64,000 nucleotides of DNA from Gavia stellata. Its lineage: Eukaryota > Chordata > Aves > Gaviiformes > Gaviidae. The notes under the pieces were generated by a model. It ran no database searches. It was not told where the DNA came from and worked only from the letters and a program-made list of their open reading frames with translations. Position numbers and translations under genes: made by a program. The stretch covers positions 4,460,001-4,524,000 of the forward strand of contig NC_082617.1 of the NCBI RefSeq assembly GCF_030936135.1, given 5' to 3'. Positions within the stretch are counted from its first letter, which is position 1, and each line of letters starts with the position of its first letter. Below are positions 12,701 to 24,700 of this stretch, in pieces.

Positions 12701-15700
12701 TTCACAAGAGATTTTGCAGGTCAGGGAATAATGGACAGTATGTTACTATAGCAATGGATATCCTGGGATCTCTGAGTACGTTGCAGAAACTATACAATAG
12801 TACCCTCAAGCACAGCCAGCTCCAGGGGCGTAAATCAGGTTTCATGGCTCACCTTTAAAAATCATGCTTGAACCCTGGCATGCAAATTGCAATGGAAGTG
12901 TTCCACATTTGCTAAAACAGCCAATTGTGCTCGATTATCACTTAGCGATCTCTTCCTGAATTTGTCACCACGCTGGAAGATCATTACTCAGCTGTACATA
13001 TGGCATCTCTTAATCACCAGGAACGTGATGGTCATTTAAGCAGGTACCTCCCCTGGCACCCAGAGCAAGGATCTTCCATTTCTGAATATTGTGCACAAAT
13101 CAGATGAACAGTCAGATCTAAATTAATCAGTCTCTGCCAAACTGGCCCTTAGGTGACAGTCACCAAGCAGGATCACACCCTGAGTCCATCTGGTCCATTA
13201 TCCTTTCATATGATTTTCTCATTACTTCTGGCCATGGCCAGATGTCTAGAGAAGGGGAAGCAGGTCCCACGCAGTAGTCTGTCGATAAGACCACTTTGCA
13301 TCTCGCTAAACATTGTGTTCATCAACAAAGCTAAGCAAAAAAAGCATTAGGATATTAAGGACAAGACTGACACTGAAGGCTGCGCCATCTTCCACGCCGG
13401 TACCAGGGGCTTGTGCAGATCCCCGTGCAACAACGGGTGTGGGTCGTGGGGAAGAGCTCCTAAGCAAAGTTCAGCAGCCCCGCTGGGATCCCGGCATGGA
13501 CAGCACACTAAAGGATCCCCAAAGACATCCAGCACAATCTCCGAGAGCAGGGTGGGTAGATTGCAGGCAACATGCCTGGCATGTAAAACGGGCGAGAAGA
13601 AGCGGAGATCCTGCATGGTTCTCCCACCCAGCAAGGCCCCCGCGGGAGGTTTGGAGCCCAGCCCCACCAGACATCCTCCTGTTGAATGTCCCACATTGCG
13701 CCACAGCAGTTAGGCTCGCAGATCCTGCAGAACATCTGCTTGCGCAGAAATCCCCAATGCCACAAGGATAGATCTGACAGAAGATTGTGCGCTCCTTTGT
13801 TGTTTCTAAAGGGCATGATATTTCCCCTTGGACTTTGGTATTCGTTCTTCAGTATCACACAGAGAATCTTTTCTGTAAGAGAAATGTCATATTCTATTCC
13901 TTGCCCATTCCCACACCAGAGGATTTTTTTCTCCTTTCCACCTGCCTCTGTGCGTGTCTGTCTCAGCCTCTTCACTTTCTGTCACTCAAGGCAGCCAAGC
14001 TCTAAAGAGCACGTTCTGCCCTGCTAAGCATCCCTGCTCGTGTCCCGCTTTCCTTCCTCCTTCAGCTGGCCATTGGGGATTCTTTCTTTTTCGAGACAAA
14101 GATGATACAACTAGTTAGGAAATGGGAAGTGGGAAAAGGTTGTCTGCATTCAACACAAACCCCTCAACAAGAAGAAAGAAGGCAAATGAGGTGAATGCAC
14201 CTTTATCGCAACTGGAGCGGGTCTATTTTAAGGTAGAGACCTTGCAAGGGCCTTGTAAAGACATTGCATTGCACAGAAGAGGCGTGCACATGTGTTTGTG
14301 TGCAATGCAGCTTTCATTTTTTTTATTCTTTGGAAGAAAACGCCTTTTTTGCCCCCCAGGGCTGGCATTCCCAAGCAGGGGTTCTTCCAGCTCCAGCAGA
14401 ACTTTGCTCCCAGCTCAGCTCTGCCCGCTTCTCACTTCTCAGCCTGTCTTTGCTGTTGGTTTTGTGCCCATCCTCGTTATCTCCTTCTCTCGTTCCCAGG
14501 GTCGTGGAAGCAACGTGATTCACTGCCGGAAGGATGGCACCTGGAGCGGCTCCTTTCATCTCTGCAGGGAAATGCAGGGCCAGTGCGCGCTGCCCACGCA
14601 GCTCAACAGCCACCTGAAGCTGCAGTGCGCCGGCGGCTACGGCATAGGTTTGTGAGCATCAGCCCCGGCCGTCTGCCGTGGGGGGACGCAGCTCTGACAG
14701 GAACGGGGAGCAGTGGGAGAGGAGACGAGGAAGAGGATGGGAATGAGAGGGAGGAAGGACGGAACCCGCGGTCCTTGAAGTCACCTTCTGTGGACCTGTT
14801 TGTCTGAGTGAGAGGCTGCTACGGGAGGCTTTTCAGGGAACTGCTTTTAGGAAACGTGAAGCTTTGAGAGGCCAGGCATCATGTAACATGCTCTGCTTGC
14901 CTGCTCCTTGCACCGCTTCCACTTGCATTGTGTCCCTTCTTGGGGAGCTAGTTTTAATAGGCAGCCAGCACGCCAGACGACGCCAGGGACACGTCCAGTC
15001 CTCAAAATGCAGGGAGAGATTGTACCTGCATTTGCTGTTACAATTCTGTAATGTCCCCCTCCTTCAACCACACGCACACCCCAGAGGCTGAAAAGCGGGA
15101 AGCTGGCTGGGAAGCGCAGCACCAGGATAATTCACGTCCCTCCAGAAAGACTGTGAGACCCGCTGAGCATCCCCTTTGGTGTGACAGTTGTTTAGGAGCT
15201 GTTGTGAGGGTATGTTTTTCCCTTTCCTTCTGGGGTGCCTGGTCACTCTGCAAGGGGTGATGACTTCCTGCGCTCAGCTTTGCTTTGGGTCACCCAGGCA
15301 GAGGGAGGGATAGACTACATACCTGAAGTGTACACACTGTATTGTATTTTCAGCCCCTGTTTTTGAGGTCTCCTTGCTGTAAGGGCTGCAATGGGAGCTG
15401 CACTGGCTGCAGCCTGCGAGGCCCCTTCCTGCAGCCCCGCTCCCAGCCCCTGCCAGACCCTCCTCCCTCCGCCTGTCCCTTTGAACTTGGAGAGATTTCC
15501 TCGTTGCGCGACTCCCTCATTATATCGCAGCCATGCGAGGGACCACGAGCCTCCTTGTGTTCCCTCCCCGGGGAGGAGAACACGACCTGGATGAGATCAC
15601 CGCTCTGTAATGATGCCAATTACAGATCATATATCAAAACAATTCCGACCCGCTCCTTTCCGTAAGCGTAAATAGCGTGGCGGAGCGCGGGAGAGTGAGC

Positions 15701-18700
15701 GGCGAGCAGGCTGCGGCGACTCTTAATGTGGCGAGGCGTTTTACCCTTGAGCCGAGGTTACCTCCTGGGGCCGGCCAGGTTTTTGCAAGGAGAGAAATAC
15801 CGATTCCTGGTTTGGAGGGGAGCACCTCAGTGCTGGAAGCAGGAGGGTCTGAGCTTCCCACACAACGGGCCCCTGCCAGCCCTCGGTCCTCTCCCAGCCC
15901 TACCGGGCCAGCTGCCAGCAGGTGCTGATCCCAGAAACAAGGTCCGGTGGGCCTGATCCTGGGATGGGATCACACAGCCGTCATGGAAGCGAGGGACTCC
16001 TGGGCCAGATCCTCCACGAGAGCGTAGCTCTTGCTGGAGAGGGAGGAAGAGCTCGGCGAGGGCACGGCGGCCGTTGGCTCTTATCCTCAGCAGATGGAGA
16101 CATACCACACACTTAGTTAGGCTCGCCCAGCACCACCTTTCGGGATCAGGTTGTTGGGGTTTTCTTCTCTTCTTTGTGTTTTCGGAAGCCTGATTGATGT
16201 CCTTCCGAGAAGGTGCTCCCCTGCCACTCACTCGCAATGGGGATGGTGTCAAAGGGCCTCATCCAGCGGGTCCATGGAGCCACGACCACATGCGCTGGGA
16301 AAGCAAACCAAGCCCCAAGTGCTCCCCGTCTTGTCGGCTCCACAGCCCGGGTCTGCTCTGCTCCCGCTGACTCCTCCATGTGGGAGCACGTGAGAAGGCA
16401 GAAGCAGGTGGGGAAAATAATAGCATCCAGTCATGGTCACTATGAATCCCACACACCTTCAGTAATTCCTCAGACACCTAATCTGCCCTTCCAGGCTGAG
16501 GTGTGTGTTGAGCCAAAGGTTCAGCTCTCCAAACCAGTGCGGAGATTAATTCCTCCCCCAGCCCTGATTGGAGCACAGAAATCCTAATGACATGTTTGCA
16601 GCAGCTGTGCCATTCAAGAGTGATTTTCCAGGGGGGAAATGGTAATGGTCCAACACACTAGGGCTTACGGTTGTGTCACCACAGGGCTCTGGGATATTGC
16701 TGCAGAGTATCGCAGCACGTTTTAATAAAGAAAGGACAGGATTCCCACTGGGCATGACAGTTAATCAGAGAAAAAGCAGGTTTATGTGTGAACAAAGCCA
16801 TCATTACCTCTCTGCGTACTTCTTATCGACTGTGGGACTTAGGTGATAGCTCGTCTGCAATATCATTAGGCTTGGTCACCCTCCGAAAGATTGTTATTGA
16901 AGGTCTGTAAATTTAACAGATCAAACGGTACGTTTTTGTCATGTCATAGGTGAGATGAGTTCGACAGCCTCTGCTTAATCAGTCCCATTGCTTGAAAGAG
17001 CAGTTGAGATGGAAAAACCTTCACATTTTCTTGATGATCTGAAAGTGCAAAACCTGACCCCCTTCTTGGAGTTAATAGCCAGAGAAATACCTAGGTATGC
17101 AGCTCATACAAAAAGGCCCTGGAATATCTGCCACCCCCACGGTCTCCTGCTGAGATGCAGGGTTGTACTCAGCATTTCATGTGTAGCTAGAAGATATGTG
17201 ATAGTTACAGTTGACTGCTAATTGCAATTTAGGAAAAATGAGCCCTAATCCTGTCCTTCAGCTGGAAGGATGCTGAAAGGGTCAGAAGCTGCTTGCTTTA
17301 TCCTTTAGCTTTATCCTCTCCGTATTTCGTGCAGGCGCGGAGTGTACCACCTCATGTCTGGATCACAGTCACGAGCCCATCCTCCTGCGCGTGAACGAGA
17401 CCGTGCAAGACATCCAGCACTGGATGAACCCTCAAAGAGTGAAGGTCAGTGCCTTACGATGTCACTAACTATGTCCCTTGTTGCACGTTTGTGTGCAGTG
17501 AGTGAAGAGCGGTGCCCATGGTTCATTCAGTGAGGGCAATACGTGGGGAATTCTGCCCTTTAGAAAAGAACTCCTGATTTTTGCTGTGTTTTTGCACGTT
17601 GTTCTGGTAAGGTGGTGACTTTCTCTCCAAGTTGCTTTCTCTCTGTGATTTCCCAGTGAAAGTCAGTTCAAGGTAAAGGCCCCGAATCAGTGTGCTCAGA
17701 TCCACCCAGCACCTACAGTGGGTCTGATCTGGAAACATGATTGATTACACAGGAAGATGTGATGGACAGTGAGAGAAGGGGCACTGGCCAGGTTTTATTT
17801 TCTTCCTCCTCTTCAGTATTTTGCATTCTTTGGGTGTCAGGGCTGGATTTTTCAGCACTGCTTTTGGATGACAAAAGAAGCTGATACAGAGGGTATTTCA
17901 TTTCCCGAACCAGCAGAGCTGGCTGGGTCCTCCCCCCGCCCCTTCGCCCGCATGCGAGAGATGCCTGCTCAGCACAGCCCCTTCCAGAGGTCACCACTTC
18001 TTCCTCCTGCCTGCTGCAAACGCACCGGCAGCATTAACCGCTCCCGCCACGCCGTCCTGTGCGTCCTCCAGCGCACGCCACCATCGCTCTGCCCTGATGG
18101 GGACACGCACACCCCTGTACAGCGCCTTGCACACACGCTCACCCCTGCACATGCATGCCACTTGCAGCAAATAGCTGCTTGGTTCCATGCCTACACTTGG
18201 ATACCAGTGGGAGACACACTCATCTACCTCTCTCTCAAAACCTTCATCTACACAAACGTTGCCCTTCTGCCTAGAAATGCGTGTAACCAGGCGCTTGTGC
18301 CTACGCGGTGTTTCTGCGGGTGCAGACGTTCAAGTCTACACGCTCAAGTGCATGCTGGAAGACTCTGGCCCATCGCGTGTCACCAGGGTGCGGGTTGCTG
18401 GTGGTGCTTGAGCAAACACGGTCAGCTTTTATATGCTTGGCCCTGGCTTTGCAGGAGTCCGTTTTACAGACTTGAACTCCATTTAGGAGGAGAACAAGCA
18501 GCCAACACAGCCCCAGCATGTCCTGAGCAGCTTTGACAGTCTATTTGCTTCTCTACATGCCTAAATATGTACCCAGGGTTTGGGATTGTTGAAATCTGGC
18601 CTTGGCTGTGGATAGCGAGCTGCTCCAGAAATCTCCATCACTTTATACTTCCCTATTTCACACGGAGCAATAGAATAAATCCTGGAAAGGGCTGGGGAAC

Positions 18701-21700
18701 CGAAGTCCAGAGAATATGACAAGATTGCAGTGTCCTTCCTAGCTTCCCATTCACTCCAGACGCCGAGATTATATTACTGCCTAAGCCTGGGCTTTGCCAA
18801 GTTTCTGGCATGAAACATAACGAAAACCCCTATCTCTGTATTAGGGGCAATTTCTCACCGGCCCTTTCCCGAGTGCTAGACTTTAAAGTGGTTTTGTAAT
18901 TCATGGTGAAATAAAGTGACAGCTTCCCTCCCGTTCTCTGCTGTGCTCCGTCGTTTATTGATGCGGGTACGCAGAGGGAGCTGTAACGCGTTTTATACCT
19001 GCAGGTCTCTGGAGGGCTCATTAGGCAGCAGGGAAAACATGCAGTAGTAAAGGGGGAGATGAGGGGAGTGAGGGTTGGAGGAGAAATCACGGTTTCCAAG
19101 AGTACAGTGGTAAATAAGACCTTTTTTGCCCTGATGGAGAGGATCTTGCAAGAGCTTTAGGCTGTGAGCAGATGCAAGTTCGAGCCCACAAACACTTCGT
19201 AACTAGAGGGTGAGATTTGGGCTTGAAAACTTGTGTTGGGAGATGGAGGGGAGCCTTTAGGAGATGAGCGGGATGATGCTGAGACACGCTGGAGGGGAGG
19301 TTTTTTGGTAGCTGTAAAACATCCATCTTACTCAACTCTCCAGATAAAGGGATGTCACCCACAGGGAGCGGTGCCTCGTGGGGTGCCACTGGGGGAAATG
19401 CTGCTGCCAGTGGGACCGGGGAGACCCTGGAGAGACGGGACTGGAATGCCTTAGGGGAAGGTCCCCATGGCAATGTGTTATATATCATTAATAATATGCG
19501 TCTCTATTTACGGTCAGTGACAGCTTGCTGTTGTGCCATACGAGTAAAGCGAGCAGCTGGTTGCATTTACACGGCAAGTCTTTGTGGATCTCAAAGTACT
19601 TGAATGACGCAAAGGAAACGCTTTTAGTTACTTAATTTCAGGCACAAGTAACGTACAAACGAGTACAGTATGAGAAGCAGATAAAGGCAGAACCAATCTC
19701 TGGAGCTTACCTTGGAGAGGACAGGCACGGATAAAACATAGGCAAGAAAAAAAAAATATTTGTGTGTAGCTGCTCAGGCAACAGCTGTTATGGAAAGGAG
19801 GTAGGAAGAGGGACCCGTCCCTCCTCTGGGGGTTGTTTAGAGCAGAGCTGTGCAAATCACTTGATTTTTCAGTTTGCTGGAAGTTCTGTCAAATTAAAAA
19901 GAAATGTTTTCTTTTAATCAAAGTGACTTTTTTGTTGTTGTGATTTTGGGTGAAGCAAAAAATTGGAGAAAAAAACCATGTTGGTTTGAACATAACTTAG
20001 CATTTCATTTCCAAGGATTTTTTAAAACATTTTGTTTAATGAAAATGAAAAAAAACCTTAGAAATTAAATGTCTTCTCAAAGGAGTAACAACAACAGATA
20101 TTTGATTTTGAAAAATGTCTAAATATTACTGTGTTCTTCAGAATTGCTTTAGGCTGAGTTGCTTTGTTGGGTCCGAAACAGTTTGCCAAAATCAGTGCAA
20201 GTTGGCGGTGTCTTCCAAATCAGTATTGTCAGCAGGAAGAAAAAAAATCACCTGAAATCTTCTGTGTCTGTTGTTCTGCAGCGGGACGTGTTCAGAGCAA
20301 CCATTGCTGTTCCCATGATTTCCCATTTATTGTGTGTGTGCAAGGGGCAGCGAGCTGTTGAAGACACCTATAGATAGAGCTGCCGAGGCTGACTGTGCAG
20401 GCAGTGGAGAGAAAAAAGTGAAATATCTCAGGAAGACAACTGACAGCTCTTTCCCACTGACTGCAGAGAAACAGGGCGGACACCTAATTTCTTAGGTTGT
20501 CTGAATTTGGGTCCTTGACTTTGTGCTGAGCAGGAACAGGCCAAATACTGTGCAAGCACGTGCGTGTATGGGATAGCCTTGAAAGGGTCGGCATGCCCCG
20601 ACTCTGCCTGCCAGTGGGGCCAAGTGTGGCCTCGGCCCCTCCGCACGCCTGGGACACTGCCCCGCTGCTGGCAATGCGTTTTCCCGTATGCACTCCTGGG
20701 ATTTCGGATGTCCAGAGGTCATTAAGGGGAATTCTCCTTAAATACTCCCCTATGCATTTAAGCTTTGCCGTATTCCTCCTTCCTTCCTCTCTCCTCTTTC
20801 TGTGAGTGTTGGGCTCATTTTGCAGGCAGGGAAACTGAGTCACTGAGTGGTGAAATGACTTACTGCAGTGCCTCGGCTCAGCGCCTGGCAAGGCAGGACT
20901 TCCCACCCTGTCTGTAGCTGCAGGAGGAAACAGCCACAATGTGCCGTGACTCCCCTCCCTTGGCAGCAGCGGCCGATCCCCTCACCACCGTGACATTAAG
21001 CCCACGTTTAATTGTCATGTTCATTTAGTGCCGGAGAGAGTTAGCTGAGACCAGTAGATGCCAGTCCCTGGGCTTTAGCCCTGGGGGACACTTGACCCAT
21101 CTAAGGTGGAGGAGGGCTCTCCTCCGGCCTCTCTTGGGGAAACCTAATCCCCTCCGCAGCCCGCAAATGGTTGACATCATTGTGTTAGTTCCACCACGGG
21201 AGGGAAGCGCTGTGACCGGAGGCACTAGGTCTTCCCTCACAAGGAGAAAATGACAGCTTGAATTGCTTTTTTGGCTCTTTGATACCTACTGTGGGAGCGC
21301 ATCCCGGCTTCCTCTCCCTTCGGAGCAGATGGAGTCACAGCCACCAAACCGCAGATGTGGCTGGGTGGTGTTTCTGGGATGGGGACAGGACCAAAGTCAA
21401 TACACCCGGCTGCGCGGCACAGCCCGTGCAGGAGGGCAGCTGTGCTGCAGAAGCCGATGCACGAGGGGAGCCAGGGCCATGAGGGCGGCATATGTCACTG
21501 CAGCGGCTTGGAGCACGTGGCGGCACGGGGAAGGGATGGGGCTCACAGAGACAGTGGCCAGATAGGCTTTACCCTGTGCACTGCCTGGCACGTGTTGGAT
21601 GTGGTCCTTCCATCCACCTCTTACTGCATCCTTTGTTGGCCTTATGAGCCCACCTTCCTTTCTGCACGCACTGATGCCATCGGATCCTGGTCACATCCTG

Positions 21701-24700
21701 CCGTAGTGCTGCCAATGTCCCTCCTTGCTTGCTTTTTATACAGTTGTTTAGCTCAGTTGTCCCATGCAGCACCCTATGGCACCCATGTGCCTGTTTGCAC
21801 TGCAAGAGGCAGGAACGATGCCCAGCAACCCGAATCCTCCCCAACTTCTCAATTTTCCAACCCAGTCTCTCCCTCTACCCACACCCCCTCTCCCATCCCA
21901 TTGCACTCCACACACCCCAGCAGCAGCCTGAGGGTACAAACAGGCTGGGCGGTGGGAATCCAGGGTTTGGAAGGCCAGCAAGAGGAGCCAGGAGCATGGC
22001 CGAGGGCCCTTCCCTGAGCGTACTCGGCTCCCAGCTCCGTGAATGTTAGCAGGATTGAATTCAGCTGGAGTAGCTCTAATGGTCTCCGCTAGCAAAGTAT
22101 CATCTGAGCAGAAGGCAACGTAACTGGGACTACGCCGTTGGCAGGTACTGCTCCAGAGCAATGTGAGTGTCCCACTGACCCGGTGATTAATCTAGCGCAA
22201 GGTCAACTGGCTTTCCTACGCTGTGGAGAGCGGCCCGGGGCTGCACCCCCTTTCCCTGGAGGATGTCCAGCCGAAGGCTGTGCAGCCCTTGGGATTGAGG
22301 GCGACCTTGAGTGAGAGCTCCGAGGACAGCACCATCCTAGCAGAGACTTTGCCTTCCGTCCGATCCTCTAAGGGAGGGTGCTGGGTTTTTAATAATGGGA
22401 GGGTCAGGAAAGTAGTCAGTGCATCTTCTGCGAGGGATTGCTCTCACTCGGAAACCTCCTTTCTTAAGAGCCTGTTTCAGGGCTATTCGACTCCTTTTAT
22501 TAGCTCCAAATGCTCACACACATTCACGCATATCAAGAGGTTTTGTAAATATTGATGCTTCTTGCCAGGGGAGCGTGAGATGCTCTTTGGAAGTGCACTT
22601 CTACTTATTGTCTAGCTGGCCTTGGACACAGGAGGCAAATGCCTGAGTTTTTTTACTTTGGTTTAACTCTTGGGTTCAAATGCTATTGATCTGCTTCCTT
22701 TACTCTCCCCCCCCCCGCCCCCAGTCTGTTGACTGGCCTTGTTTATTTTGAAACCTAGAAAAGTTTCCTTTCTTTTCCTTCTGAAGTGCACTAAACAGGA
22801 GAGGGGGAAAAAAAAATAAAAAAGTCTCACCATTTGTGGCAGGCAACAGCCTGGAAATCTCCAGCTGTCTGTCAAGAGCGCACTGGGGGAATGTCTGACA
22901 CCGCAGGGCCCCCGCACCTTGCAGCCTCCCTCCCGGGGGATAAACAACGTCCTCCCCCCTCGCCCGGCTGCTTCTCCGCTCACACAGACGGGCCCTGTTG
23001 CGAGGCAGGTGGGGCAAGCCGGGCTTGACTAATAGTGGAAAATCCGAGAGCATCGGAAAGATAAACAGCCCAAGTCAGATAGTATAAAAGTCCTTTTTCT
23101 AGCACACGCCAGGTAAGCCTCAAATGACAGAAACTGTAAAAACATGCTGAGGTTCCCCTGCAGATGGATTAAATTAGCCCTCAAATAAACAGGGGAAGGG
23201 ATGGCTTGTGCGTCAGGTCTTCCCAAATGTTAATCCCTTCCTTCCCCAGGCCTCCATCCAACCCTGACCCCTGCCTTTGGGCAAGTGCCTACGTGTTCGT
23301 CTTGCCCAACTGGACGTTGTGGTGTTTCATCCATGGACGATAACCCAAAATGAATGTTGTGTCTGATGTCCTGCTGAATGGCCAGGAGTCCTATCTCCTA
23401 GACCTCCATGATAGCAAACCACCATCTCCACTGACTGGCCAAACTTTTCATCCACTCTTAAAATCTAAGTTTCCATGTCTACAGGCAAACAATGGCTGCC
23501 CTGGGTGTGTCATCATTGAGTATGCTGGTCATCATTTTTGCCCAAAACTAGGCACTCCAGAATTTATTATAAATACAGAAATTATTATAAGTCTCATGTA
23601 ATGTAGCAGGTGATGCTGTCCTTTCTGGGGGTTATTCTGAAGGCATGTAGTGGGAGGTGCTTCCATTTAAGCTCTAAAGGATGGTGCGAAAATATATCTG
23701 AAAGTCCACCTTTAGCATCTTCAAAAAGCACAGATACAATGGGTAGCAAGAGAACAATGTTTTGCAGAAATCCCTCAATGAGTTCCTAAAGTGTCTCCCT
23801 GCTACCCAAGAGCAAGACAGTGGACCTGTGCCTTTGCCTTTCCCTGCCACGTTCCCCCACCACCAGTGAAATATTGGACATGACATTTTAGGAGAACCTT
23901 AAATATTATTTTAATCTCAAATGTTCTGTTATTGCAAGTGTCAAGTCCAACACTTCTTGTAAATACCTGGAGGACAGCCAGGTCCTGAGAACACAAGAGG
24001 TGTTAGGAACTGAACTTCATTGGTTAAGTACAGGAGAGCCACAGGAGCCAACACGCTGACTTTCTGTACACTGATTTCTTTGTCTTAACCTGTTTTTTGT
24101 TTTGTTTTTTTTTTCTTTTCCCCTCCAGAGCGTTGTCTGCACGGCGGGACTCAAGTGGTACCCTCACCCTTCCCTGATTCATTGTGTCAAAGGCTGCGAG
24201 GTGAGCTTTCGCGTTAGCTCCGGTGGTCCACGCTTGCTCTCCAAAGTGTTATGGTAACAGTCACTGCAGTCACCTGGGTTGTAAATGCTGTTTTTCAAGT
24301 GGGGCAAACACGCTTTTGCCCTGACTGTCCTGTCGAAACGACGGTGATCTCCTGCATCAGTTCTGACACTCAGGGGTGAAATTGGTGGTTTTCCGAGAGC
24401 TGATGGTTGGGTGACTCTCACAGGAGTTAAATGATCAAGTGTCTCAACAACATTGGTAGATCATCAGAAATTCCCAGGATCTGGGGATTTCTGGGAAGTT
24501 GCAAAAACCTTCAGTTGTTTTTCCTTGGTTTTGACATCTTATTAGAGGGCCAGTTCTTTCCAAGGCCAGCTAGGCTTTGGGCTTTAGGGCATGCAGATAA
24601 ACTTTAGGAAAGCCAGAGGCAGAAATGCTACCGCTGGGTGGGCAGCACAGCTGGATGGTGAGCAAATCACACATCCCTCCACTGTGTACCTCTGTCTGAA

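Noticed and set aside
18100..18360. Cys/Thr-rich stretch with ctgcac and acacac words resembling a repeat
   Set aside because: Weak simple-sequence character only; no periodicity or family was found.
17769..18536. 255-codon open frame inside a PAPPA intron
   Set aside because: It is the longest non-exonic frame, but it has no recognisable domain, is Cys/His/Pro-rich in a low-complexity way, lies in an intron with good splice sites at both ends, and other frames are open over the same stretch. It looks like chance.
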